From Candidatus Uhrbacteria bacterium (GTDB lineage Bacteria > Patescibacteriota > Patescibacteriia > UBA9934), in contig CAIKHN010000001.1 in assembly GCA_903827265.1 (NCBI GenBank), positions 1 to 40,171 of the forward strand: a stretch of DNA of 40,171 nt, read 5' to 3'. Of this stretch, positions 33,575-40,136 are shown in pieces. Under the pieces are notes generated by a model that made no database searches, was not told where the DNA came from, and saw only the letters and a list, made by a program, of their open reading frames with translations. The first letter of the stretch is position 1. Each line of letters begins with the position of its first letter. Position numbers and translations under genes: made by a program.

Positions 33575-34435
33575 ATGTCTATACCTGTCGTTCGCGAATC
33601 CGCAGTGTGGAGCGATATCGCACTCTTGGATTCTGGAAATTTTGAAAAGTGCGAACGGTACGGCGATATTGTGATGGTTCGTCCGGAGCCACAGGCGCTA
33701 TGGAATGTCGGTGATGCTTCTGTTTGGGCATCGGCGCATCTTGCGTATAAGCGACAAGGACGCGAAGGCGAATGGACTATTCATAAAAGCGTTCCTGAAT
33801 CATGGAACGTGACGTGGGAAAATCTTACGTTCCGCATTCGTCCAACGTCGTTTAAGCACACAGGGCTTTTTCCAGAACAGGCGAGTAACTGGAAATGGAT
33901 TCGCGAGAATGTAAAGGCAGGAATGACTGTGCTGAATCTTTTTGGCTACACCGGCGGCGCAACATTGGCTGCAGCGAGTGTTGGTGCCGACGTGACGCAC
34001 TGCGATGCCAGCAAGCCAGTGGTAACGTGGGGCAAAGAAAATGCCGAACTCTCCGGGCTCGGTGCAGCGCCGATTCGGTGGATCGTCGACGACGTGCAGA
34101 AATTTGTGTCGCGTGAAATTCGTAGAGGAAATACGTACGACGTTATTATGCTCGACCCTCCGGCATTTGGTCGCGGGCCAGAGGGGGAGTTGTGGCAGTT
34201 TGAAGAACATCTTCCAGCATTGCTTGTGGATTGTGCGAAGTTGTTGAAGCCAGAATCCGGAATGCTCTTGCTCAATGCGTACTCGCTAGGATTCCCGGCG
34301 CTGGCTCTCGAGAATCTCGTTCGTACGACGATGCCGTTTGTGAAAGCGATCGCAGCGGTCGAACTCACATTGAAAGAAGAATCTCCTCGCGCATTTGAAC
34401 TTCCGACGGGAATAGTGATCCGCGCAACGTGGTAG
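33575..34435 (+). CDS. Class I SAM-dependent methyltransferase (RlmI/RlmK-like)
   Basis: 286 aa. The SAM motif I is VLNLFGYTGGATLAAA, the acidic motif II THCDASKPVV, then WIVDDVQKFV and the catalytic-type motif LDPPAFGRGPEGELW, as in 23S rRNA methyltransferases of the RlmI/RlmK group and related COG1092 proteins. The PUA domain of RlmI is absent; instead about 90 N-terminal residues form a small beta region (ESAVWSDIALLDSGNFEKCE). Substrate rRNA is likely but not proven. ATG 33575 is chosen over the frame start at 33536 inside uppP; TACCGT (33559-33564) ends 10 nt before it. Confidence 0.82.
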   Translation: MSIPVVRESAVWSDIALLDSGNFEKCERYGDIVMVRPEPQALWNVGDASVWASAHLAYKRQGREGEWTIHKSVPESWNVTWENLTFRIRPTSFKHTGLFPEQASNWKWIRENVKAGMTVLNLFGYTGGATLAAASVGADVTHCDASKPVVTWGKENAELSGLGAAPIRWIVDDVQKFVSREIRRGNTYDVIMLDPPAFGRGPEGELWQFEEHLPALLVDCAKLLKPESGMLLLNAYSLGFPALALENLVRTTMPFVKAIAAVELTLKEESPRAFELPTGIVIRATW

Positions 34436-34439
34436 CTTT

Positions 34440-34877
34440 ATGGATGCTATTCCACAGTTTGGGAACCCGGTAGGTGAATTTCGAGATCGACCGGGCGCGT
34501 ATGGTGTCATTTTTGATGCCGATGCCAAACTTCTCGTTGTTGTAGCAAAAGAGCGGTATCACTTGCCTGGCGGCGGTATTGATGAGGGCGAGGATCCCGA
34601 ACAGGCACTACATCGGGAAATCCGAGAGGAGACGGGATATGCTGTAGGAGCGCTTCACTTTTTTGGAAGGGCTAATCAATTCTTAGAAACAAAAGACCTG
34701 GGACCGATCAATAAGCTAGGCGTGTATTTCCTTGGGCGTAATGCCGTTGCTTCTGATCCTGATTCTGGTGAAGAGGACCATGTGGCACAATGGATTGATC
34801 CTCAAGCCTTCCTTTCTTCAACCGCTCACGAGTTTCATCGGTGGGCCGTGGCGCTGGCGCTCGAGATCGGGGATTAG
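34440..34877 (+). CDS. Nudix hydrolase
   Basis: 145 aa. The Nudix box is complete: GGIDEGEDPEQALHREIREE plus TGY (G-x5-E-x7-REU-x-EE-x-GU). The N-terminal beta strands (GAYGVIFDADAKLLVVVAKE) and LPGGG before the box are typical. Substrates of such small Nudix proteins range from oxidised nucleotides to dinucleoside polyphosphates; none can be assigned. The start is 4 nt after the methyltransferase stop. Confidence 0.92.
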   Translation: MDAIPQFGNPVGEFRDRPGAYGVIFDADAKLLVVVAKERYHLPGGGIDEGEDPEQALHREIREETGYAVGALHFFGRANQFLETKDLGPINKLGVYFLGRNAVASDPDSGEEDHVAQWIDPQAFLSSTAHEFHRWAVALALEIGD

Positions 34878-34908
34878 TAGTACGATGTTGATAATCAATG
34901 GATCGGAA

Positions 34909-34930
34909 TTGATCGTTTTGGTACGATCAA
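34909..34930 (+). promoter_or_regulatory. Extended -10 promoter overlapped by a palindrome
   Basis: TTGATCG (34909-34915) and CGATCAA (34924-34930) are perfect 7-bp inverted arms around TTTTGGTA. The right arm overlaps the extended -10 TGG-TACGAT (34919-34927), whose hexamer ends 9 nt before ATG 34937. A repressor operator covering the promoter is one reading; an RNA hairpin is unlikely because transcription should start beyond it. Confidence 0.45.
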
Positions 34931-34936
34931 AGAACT

Positions 34937-35344
34937 ATGACCGATGAAGAAAAAGGGCAGATCGGTGCAATCCTCGAGATCGTGCAGCAAATGCAGGGGA
35001 ATATTTCGACGATGCAGGCCGACATTAGCGCAATTCAAGGAACGATGGCCACGAAAGACGACGTCGCCGCAGTCCGATCCGAAATGGCAACGAAAGACGG
35101 CCTTAAGAATTTCGCCACGAAAGACGACGTCGCCGCAGTCCGCGAAGATATTGAGTTTATCAAAGAAAACATGGTCACAAAGGCGGAAGCAGAGGAGACG
35201 GAATCCCGTCTCATGGGACACATCGATGGCTTTGCGCGGCAGAACCAGAAGTTCGATATCGAGTTGGTTGCGGCGCGGTCTCAGTTCAATCGGGTAGAAG
35301 AACGTGTGGAGGTTTTAGAATTGAAAGCAGGGATTGGGGCGTAA
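34937..35344 (+). CDS. Coiled-coil protein with internal repeat
   Basis: 135 aa, entirely helical and heptad-like, rich in Ala, Glu, Gln, Lys and Asp. A 22-residue unit (ATKDDVAAVR ... ) occurs twice, and the DNA behind it is an exact 29-bp direct repeat at 35048-35076 and 35114-35142, indicating a recent duplication. The last 60 residues continue as coiled coil (FARQNQKFDIELVAARSQFN, VEERVEVLELK). No enzymatic motif. It may be a small structural or partner protein; similar ATKDD-repeat coiled coils accompany various bacterial genes and phages. It ends 1 nt before the exonuclease start, so coupled expression is likely. Confidence 0.75.
   Translation: MTDEEKGQIGAILEIVQQMQGNISTMQADISAIQGTMATKDDVAAVRSEMATKDGLKNFATKDDVAAVREDIEFIKENMVTKAEAEETESRLMGHIDGFARQNQKFDIELVAARSQFNRVEERVEVLELKAGIGA
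35048..35142 (+). repeat. Exact 29-bp direct repeat in coiled-coil gene
   Basis: Two identical 29-bp copies (35048-35076, 35114-35142) spaced by 66 bp, a multiple of three, encoding ATKDDVAAVR twice. A length-variable site by slippage or recombination. Confidence 0.85.
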
Positions 35345-35345
35345 T

Positions 35346-35921
35346 ATGAATAATGACATTGTTTTAGACATCGAAACGCAGAATACATTCGAAGAGGTGG
35401 GAGGGTATTTCACCGATAAGCTCAAGGTTTCCATTGTTGTTGCGTATTATTACGCTACAGATACGTATGAATCGTATTTGGAACACGAGCTTCCACTCAT
35501 GTTTAAGAAGCTCGAAACTGGCGGAAGAATCATCGGATACAACTCGATTGGGTTCGATATGCCAGTGCTGAATAATTATTACGCTGGCGACCTTTTGAAA
35601 TTGCCACAGCTCGATATTTTGAAGGAGATCGAGAAGTCGCTCGGGTACCGTATTAAGCTCGACGATGTTGCCGCGGCAACGATCGGCGCGCGCAAATCGA
35701 GCCATGGATTGCAGGCCGTTGCCTGGTGGAAAGAAGGGAAAATCGAAGAAATTCGCGAGTACTGTCAGCAGGACGTGAAGGTGACGAAAGAAGTGTACGA
35801 ATTCGGCTTGAAAAATGGGTACGTGTTGTTTGACGATCGTTCCGGTGAGCGTCGCTTGATCCCAGTAAATTTCACCCCTGTCCCAGAAAAAACCGTCGTG
35901 AATTTGACGATGGGATTTTAG
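35346..35921 (+). CDS. DnaQ-like DEDDy 3'-5' exonuclease domain protein
   Basis: 191 aa RNase H-fold protein of the YprB/predicted 3'-5' exonuclease kind. Motifs: LDIETQ (Exo I, D-x-E), IGYNSIGFDMPVL (Exo II, with N and D), and YCQQDVKVTKEVY (Exo III of the DEDDy type, Tyr and Asp four residues apart). A small insert ARKSSHGLQ lies before Exo III, a helical substrate-binding element. Substrate may be single-stranded DNA or RNA. ATG 35346 is one nt after the previous stop; the TTG at 35334 lies inside the previous gene. Followed by a strong terminator. Confidence 0.82.
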   Translation: MNNDIVLDIETQNTFEEVGGYFTDKLKVSIVVAYYYATDTYESYLEHELPLMFKKLETGGRIIGYNSIGFDMPVLNNYYAGDLLKLPQLDILKEIEKSLGYRIKLDDVAAATIGARKSSHGLQAVAWWKEGKIEEIREYCQQDVKVTKEVYEFGLKNGYVLFDDRSGERRLIPVNFTPVPEKTVVNLTMGF

Positions 35922-35925
35922 AGAG

Positions 35926-35941
35926 TTATCCCCGTGGATAT
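35926..35941. promoter_or_regulatory. Paired DnaA-box-like half sites
   Basis: TTATCCCCG (35926-35934, seven of nine to TTATCCACA) overlaps, on the other strand, a second site at 35933-35941 (ATATCCACG, seven of nine). They lie just downstream of the exonuclease stop and about 260 nt before nrdJ. Confidence 0.25.
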
Positions 35942-35952
35942 GTTCTCTTGAC

Positions 35953-35984
35953 CACGCTCCGAGCTTCCTCGGAGCGTGTTTTTT
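35953..35984 (+). terminator. Strong rho-independent terminator after exonuclease
   Basis: Perfect 11-bp stem CACGCTCCGAG (35953-35963) / CTCGGAGCGTG (35968-35978), loop CTTC, then TTTTTT. Ends the coiled-coil/exonuclease unit before nrdJ. Confidence 0.9.
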
Positions 35985-36019
35985 CTTGATATTTTTCACA
36001 CACAAAATTCGCAAGAGCG

Positions 36020-36028
36020 TTATCCACT
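36020..36028 (+). promoter_or_regulatory. DnaA-box-like 9-mer upstream of nrdJ
   Basis: TTATCCACT matches the DnaA box TTATCCACA at eight of nine positions, 43 nt before the -10 of the nrdJ leader promoter. DnaA is known to control ribonucleotide reductase genes in E. coli; relevance here is inference. Confidence 0.4.
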
Positions 36029-36067
36029 TTTTTGCTCCGGCGCGTATCCGCGGATCACTAGATGTAG

Positions 36068-36076
36068 TGCTATACT
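36068..36076 (+). promoter_or_regulatory. Extended -10 promoter of nrdJ leader
   Basis: TGC-TATACT (hexamer 36071-36076, five of six with TG extension). Predicted start about 36083, leading into a 60-nt RNA that ends at the terminator at 36125. A second, weaker TGC-TAGACC (36183-36191) ends 9 nt before ATG 36201. Confidence 0.55.
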
Positions 36077-36082
36077 CGCAAA

Positions 36083-36152
36083 TGCACCACAAGCGATTGT
36101 GTTGCGTCGTCGATAGGAGGAATCTCCCAGATTCTTCTTCTGGGATTTTTTT
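36083..36152 (+). ncRNA. Candidate nrdJ leader RNA (attenuator or small RNA)
   Basis: Bounded by the promoter above and the intrinsic terminator at 36125-36152. It has a small hairpin CACAA-GCGA-TTGTG (36088-36101) with a GNRA loop and an AGGAGG (36117-36122) that can pair with CTCC of the terminator's left flank (GGAG-GAAT-CTCC), a possible alternative fold. It is too short for a classical cobalamin riboswitch. A leaderless reading frame (ATG 36082, MHHKRLCCVVDRR...) runs through it into nrdJ and could be a leader peptide. Confidence 0.35.
36125..36152 (+). terminator. Intrinsic terminator in front of nrdJ
   Basis: Stem TCCCAGA (36125-36131) / TCTGGGA (36139-36145), 7-nt loop, then TTTTTTT. 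It lies 48 nt upstream of the nrdJ ATG and downstream of a good promoter, so it must either end a small RNA or be conditionally read through. Confidence 0.75.
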
Positions 36153-36200
36153 GTCCCAAATCAACGCTCTCATTTATTTATTTGCTAGACCTCGAGATGT

Positions 36201-39200
36201 ATGTCCGCATCAATTGTGAAGCAGGGGGCCGTCAAGGAACGCGAGGCTGATGTCACATCTGCGGTATATGGATATATGACGTCAGTAAAAGAGGTCATTA
36301 AGCGCGACGGAACGCACGCAGCATTTTCGTCAGAAAAGCTTGAGCGATCCGTTATTCAAGCATTGCTCGCTGCTGGACTGAAGGAAAAAGATCTCCCACG
36401 ATACGTAAATCGTATTACGGGTAATATTCTTTCTCGCATTCAGCGACGGTTCGATGGCCACACTACGCCAACGTCGAACACCATTCGAGAGATGGTTGCT
36501 GTCGGTTTTATTGATAACAATCTTGTTCATGTTGCTCGCGTGTATTTGTCGTATCGAAAATCAGACGTTATTGCGGCAAGTGAGAAGTACGAGAATGGGA
36601 TTGCGATGGACCGGTATTTCACTAAAGAAGGTGTCCATCCATACGACTTGCTCACTTGGGAAAAGCGCACCGCAAGTATCACGAACGAAAAGGGTGCGGT
36701 GGTTTTTGAGCAAAAGGATATTGAGGTTCCAAGTACATGGAGCCAAACATCGGTAAACATTGTTGCGCAGAAGTATTTCCGTGGAAAAGTCGGTACGCCG
36801 GAACGCGAAACCTCAATGAAGCAGTTGATGAGTCGCGTTGCAGTAACCATGGCAAATTGGGGGAGAAAGGACGGGTATTTCGCAACAAAAAAAGATGCTC
36901 AGGTTTTTGAGGACGAATTGACCTGGATTCTCGTCAACCAAATGGCGGCATTTAACTCGCCGGTATGGTTTAACGTTGGCATCAACCCACATCCACAGTG
37001 TTCGGCATGTTTTATCAATAGCGTTGAAGACGACATGCGTTCGATTCTTCACTTGACGGCAACGGAGAGCATGCTGTTCAAGCAAGGTTCTGGAACGGGA
37101 TCGAACCTTTCAAATCTTCGTTCGTCACAGGAATACCTTGGCGGAAGCAACGGACGATCGTCGGGTCCGGTCAGTTTCATGAAAGGCCTTGATTCGTTTG
37201 CGGGTATTGTGAAGTCTGGTGGAAAGACACGTCGCGCTGCAAAGATGGTCATTTTGAACGTCGATCACCCAGATATCATGGCGTTCATCGAGTGCAAGGC
37301 GAAGGAAGAGCGTAAGGCATGGACGTTGGTCGATGCCGGCTATGATAGCGGTATGGACGGCGAGGCATATGGATCTATTTATTTCCAGAATGCAAACAAC
37401 TCCGTACGTGTCACGGACGACTTTATGCGTGCGGTGGAAACAGACGCAGAGTGGGTAACGCATGAAGTTACCACCGGCAAGCCATCGTTGTCATACAAGG
37501 CACGAGAAGTGATGCGATCAATGGCAGAGTGCGCGTGGCAGTGTGGTGATCCTGGTATTCAATATGACACGACATGTAACCGTTGGCACACGTCAAAGAC
37601 TACAGGTCGCATTAATGCAAGCAATCCATGTTCCGAGTACATGTTCCTGGACGACACCGCATGTAACTTGTCGTCGCTCAACTTAATGAAGTTCCGCAAG
37701 AATGTGAACGGCGTCATGGAATTTGATGTTCCATCGTTCATTCACGCCGCAAAGGTGATGATTACCGCCATGGAAATCACCGTCGGCAACTCGAGCTACC
37801 CAACGCCATCTATTGAGCAGAACAGCCACGATTTCCGACCGCTTGGTATTGGATTTGCAAACCTTGGTGCGCTCTTGATGAGCCGCGGGGTTGCATATGA
37901 TTCTGACGAGGGTCGAAACATCGCCGGTGGAATTATGTCGTTGCTTTCTGGAACAACGTACGAACAAAGTGCGCATATTGCGGAAAGAATTGGTGCATTT
38001 GCAGGCTTCGAGTTGAACAAAGAATCGTGTTTGGACGTTATGCGTATGCATCGCGACGCGACGTATGCCATGAACGTTGCATCGTTGCCAGCCGACATTG
38101 CTGCTGCTGCGCGAACCGCGTGGGACAACGTGGTGACAGAAGGTGAGAAACACGGTTTGCGCAACGCGCAGATTTCCGTGCTTGCTCCAACGGGAACCAT
38201 TGCGTTCTTGATGGACTGCGATACGACGGGAATCGAGCCAGACATCGCTATCGTGAAATACAAGTGGTTGGTGGGTGGTGGAATGTTGAAAATGGTGAAC
38301 CAGACGGTTCCAGAGGCACTGACGCGCTTGGGCTATGGCGCCGACGATCGTAAAGCGATTCTTGATTTTATCGATCAGCAGGACACGATTGAAGGCGCGC
38401 CGTTCTTAAAGTCAGAGCATCTTCCGGTGTTCGATTGTGCATTTAAAGCAAAGAACGGTACGCGCTCTATTCATTACATGGGACATCTTCGCATGATGGC
38501 CGCAGTGCAGCCGTTTATTTCTGGCGCAATCAGCAAAACAGTGAACATGCCAAACGAGGCAACCGTTGAGGATATTGAAAAGGTGTACATGGAAGGTTGG
38601 AAAATGGGTTTGAAAGCGATCGCAATTTATCGCGACGGCAGCAAGCGCCAGCAGGCGCTCACGACGAGTAAGGAAAAGGATTCTGGTAAAGCGCACGATG
38701 CTGCAAAGTCAGAAAGTGTTGCTCCGGTGAAAATTGCGCCTGTCGCAGAAGCTGCGAATGCGCCACGTCGTCGCCGCTTGCCAGATGAGCGTCGTGCAAT
38801 CAATCACAAGTTCTTGGTTGGCGGACACAAAGGATTCATCACGGTTGGGTTGTATGACGACGGAACGCCGGGAGAAATGTTCATCACCATGGCAAAGGAA
38901 GGTTCAGTGATTAGTGGTTTGATGGATGCATTTGCAACGTCGGTTTCCATCGGCTTGCAGTACGGTGTGCCAATCCAGGTACTCGTGAATAAGTTCGTGC
39001 ACATGCGTTTTGAGCCATCGGGATTCACGAATAATCCAAATATTCGCATTGCGAAGTCCATCGTTGACTACATTTTCCGTTGGATGGCGCTGAAGTTCCT
39101 TTCGCCACAGGAACAGGTCGCTGTAGGAATTAACGTCGTTCCGGCAATCGGTGAGGCAGTTGCAGCAAGCGCGCCAGCTGAAGTTTCAGCGGCTCCTGTG

Positions 39201-39410
39201 CAGGCAGAGCTTCAGCCAACAATCTTTGCAACCGCATCAGACGTGAATCCGGCAATGACGCCTGGAACGGCACCGCAAAAGGCTGGACTTACCTCCACCT
39301 TTAACAACACCGCCGACGCCCCAGCTTGCGACACCTGTGGCAACATCATGGTTCGCAACGCAGCGTGCTACAAATGCCTCAACTGCGGCAGCACAAGCGG
39401 CTGCTCCTGA
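36201..39410 (+). CDS. nrdJ: Adenosylcobalamin-dependent (class II) ribonucleotide reductase
   Basis: Reduces ribonucleotides to deoxyribonucleotides with a radical generated from coenzyme B12. 1069 aa. An N-terminal ATP-cone (VIKRDGTHAAFSSEKLERSV, about residues 30-115) suggests allosteric activity control. Catalytic core: HPQCSACFI with one redox Cys, GSGTGSNLSNLRSS, the radical-site loop NPCSEYMFLDDTACNLSSLN, and APTGTIAFLMDCDTTGIEPD. A linker rich in Lys/Ala precedes the TSCPD domain (KFLVGGHKGFITVGLYDDGT, about 865-985). The C-terminus is a zinc-ribbon-like tail, CDTCGNIM ... CYKCLNCGSTSGC, also carrying likely redox cysteines. The cobalamin adenosyltransferase follows directly, which makes the cofactor link explicit. 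Confidence 0.95.
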   Translation: MSASIVKQGAVKEREADVTSAVYGYMTSVKEVIKRDGTHAAFSSEKLERSVIQALLAAGLKEKDLPRYVNRITGNILSRIQRRFDGHTTPTSNTIREMVAVGFIDNNLVHVARVYLSYRKSDVIAASEKYENGIAMDRYFTKEGVHPYDLLTWEKRTASITNEKGAVVFEQKDIEVPSTWSQTSVNIVAQKYFRGKVGTPERETSMKQLMSRVAVTMANWGRKDGYFATKKDAQVFEDELTWILVNQMAAFNSPVWFNVGINPHPQCSACFINSVEDDMRSILHLTATESMLFKQGSGTGSNLSNLRSSQEYLGGSNGRSSGPVSFMKGLDSFAGIVKSGGKTRRAAKMVILNVDHPDIMAFIECKAKEERKAWTLVDAGYDSGMDGEAYGSIYFQNANNSVRVTDDFMRAVETDAEWVTHEVTTGKPSLSYKAREVMRSMAECAWQCGDPGIQYDTTCNRWHTSKTTGRINASNPCSEYMFLDDTACNLSSLNLMKFRKNVNGVMEFDVPSFIHAAKVMITAMEITVGNSSYPTPSIEQNSHDFRPLGIGFANLGALLMSRGVAYDSDEGRNIAGGIMSLLSGTTYEQSAHIAERIGAFAGFELNKESCLDVMRMHRDATYAMNVASLPADIAAAARTAWDNVVTEGEKHGLRNAQISVLAPTGTIAFLMDCDTTGIEPDIAIVKYKWLVGGGMLKMVNQTVPEALTRLGYGADDRKAILDFIDQQDTIEGAPFLKSEHLPVFDCAFKAKNGTRSIHYMGHLRMMAAVQPFISGAISKTVNMPNEATVEDIEKVYMEGWKMGLKAIAIYRDGSKRQQALTTSKEKDSGKAHDAAKSESVAPVKIAPVAEAANAPRRRRLPDERRAINHKFLVGGHKGFITVGLYDDGTPGEMFITMAKEGSVISGLMDAFATSVSIGLQYGVPIQVLVNKFVHMRFEPSGFTNNPNIRIAKSIVDYIFRWMALKFLSPQEQVAVGINVVPAIGEAVAASAPAEVSAAPVQAELQPTIFATASDVNPAMTPGTAPQKAGLTSTFNNTADAPACDTCGNIMVRNAACYKCLNCGSTSGCS

Positions 39411-39431
39411 TCGGTAACTTAGCCATCAATA

Positions 39432-39459
39432 GCAAACGGGGCAGCTTTGCCCCGTTTGC
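39432..39459 (+). terminator. Perfect hairpin between nrdJ and adenosyltransferase gene
   Basis: 12-bp perfect stem GCAAACGGGGCA (39432-39443) / TGCCCCGTTTGC (39448-39459), loop GCTT, 21 nt after the nrdJ stop and only 8 nt before ATG 39468. There is no U-tract on either strand, so whether it terminates, stabilises the mRNA 3' end, or tunes the next gene is open. Confidence 0.5.
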
Positions 39460-39467
39460 GGTTCTCT

Positions 39468-40052
39468 ATGAATGAACAAAAACCAATTCTCGACGAACGT
39501 ATCAAAGGCCGGCAGGGGTATGGGCTGATTCAGCTTATTCATGGCCATGGAAAGGGAAAGACGACGGCGGCGCTGGGGCAGGCTGTGCGGTGTGCGGGGG
39601 CGGGGAAGAAGGTGTTGATTGTGTACTTTGATAAAGGCGGAACGACGCATTACAGCGAACGGTGCGTTATTGATCAAATTGAAGGAATTGATTACGTCGC
39701 CACGGGGCGCGATCGGATCGACCCTGTCACGAATCGATTTGATTTTTCAATCACGGATGAGGATCGGCTCGAGGCTGGGAAGGGAATCGAGGTCGCGAAG
39801 GCGGCGATGATGTCTGGCGAATATGATCTGGTGATCCTCGATGAAATTAATTCCACGCAGAACCTTGGCATGCTTTCCGTCGAGTCTGTGCTCGATGCAT
39901 TGCAGTCCAAGGGCGTGAATGTCGAGGTGATTCTTACTGGGCGTAATCCGGCGCAGGAGTTTCTCGACGCCGCGCATCTCATCACAGAGACGCAATTACA
40001 AAGGCATTACTTCTATTCTGGCGTTCCGGCGCGCGAGGGACTTGATTTTTAA
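39468..40052 (+). CDS. cobA: Cob(I)alamin adenosyltransferase (CobA/CobO/BtuR type)
   Basis: ATP-dependent adenosylation of cobalamin to the coenzyme form (194 aa). P-loop variant GHGKGKTTAALGQAVR, YFDKGG, VILDEIN (Walker B-like), and VEVILTGRNPAQE are family hallmarks. It follows nrdJ, an enzyme that needs adenosylcobalamin, and no corrin biosynthesis genes are near, so it probably activates scavenged cobalamin. ATG 39468 follows the perfect hairpin by 8 nt; the frame upstream (39447) lies inside the hairpin. Confidence 0.92.
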   Translation: MNEQKPILDERIKGRQGYGLIQLIHGHGKGKTTAALGQAVRCAGAGKKVLIVYFDKGGTTHYSERCVIDQIEGIDYVATGRDRIDPVTNRFDFSITDEDRLEAGKGIEVAKAAMMSGEYDLVILDEINSTQNLGMLSVESVLDALQSKGVNVEVILTGRNPAQEFLDAAHLITETQLQRHYFYSGVPAREGLDF

Positions 40053-40060
40053 TTGGATTC

Positions 40061-40069
40061 TGTGGATAC
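40061..40069 (-). promoter_or_regulatory. DnaA-box-like 9-mer after cobA
   Basis: TGTGGATAC matches the inverse DnaA box at eight of nine. It overlaps an 8-bp hairpin ATACTCGG (40066-40073) / CCGAGTAT (40093-40100), which may terminate cobA although no U-tract follows. TATACT (40098-40103) is a possible -10 for the next gene. Confidence 0.3.
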
Positions 40070-40136
40070 TCGGGCTTCGCACTCTGAACGAGCCGAGTAT
40101 ACTGATTCCGATCATTGATGTTCACTAACGAATTTT

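Noticed and set aside
36055-36200. Classical cobalamin riboswitch in front of nrdJ
   Set aside because: The leader between promoter and terminator is only about 60-70 nt and no B12-box-like sequence was seen; at most a different, short control element.
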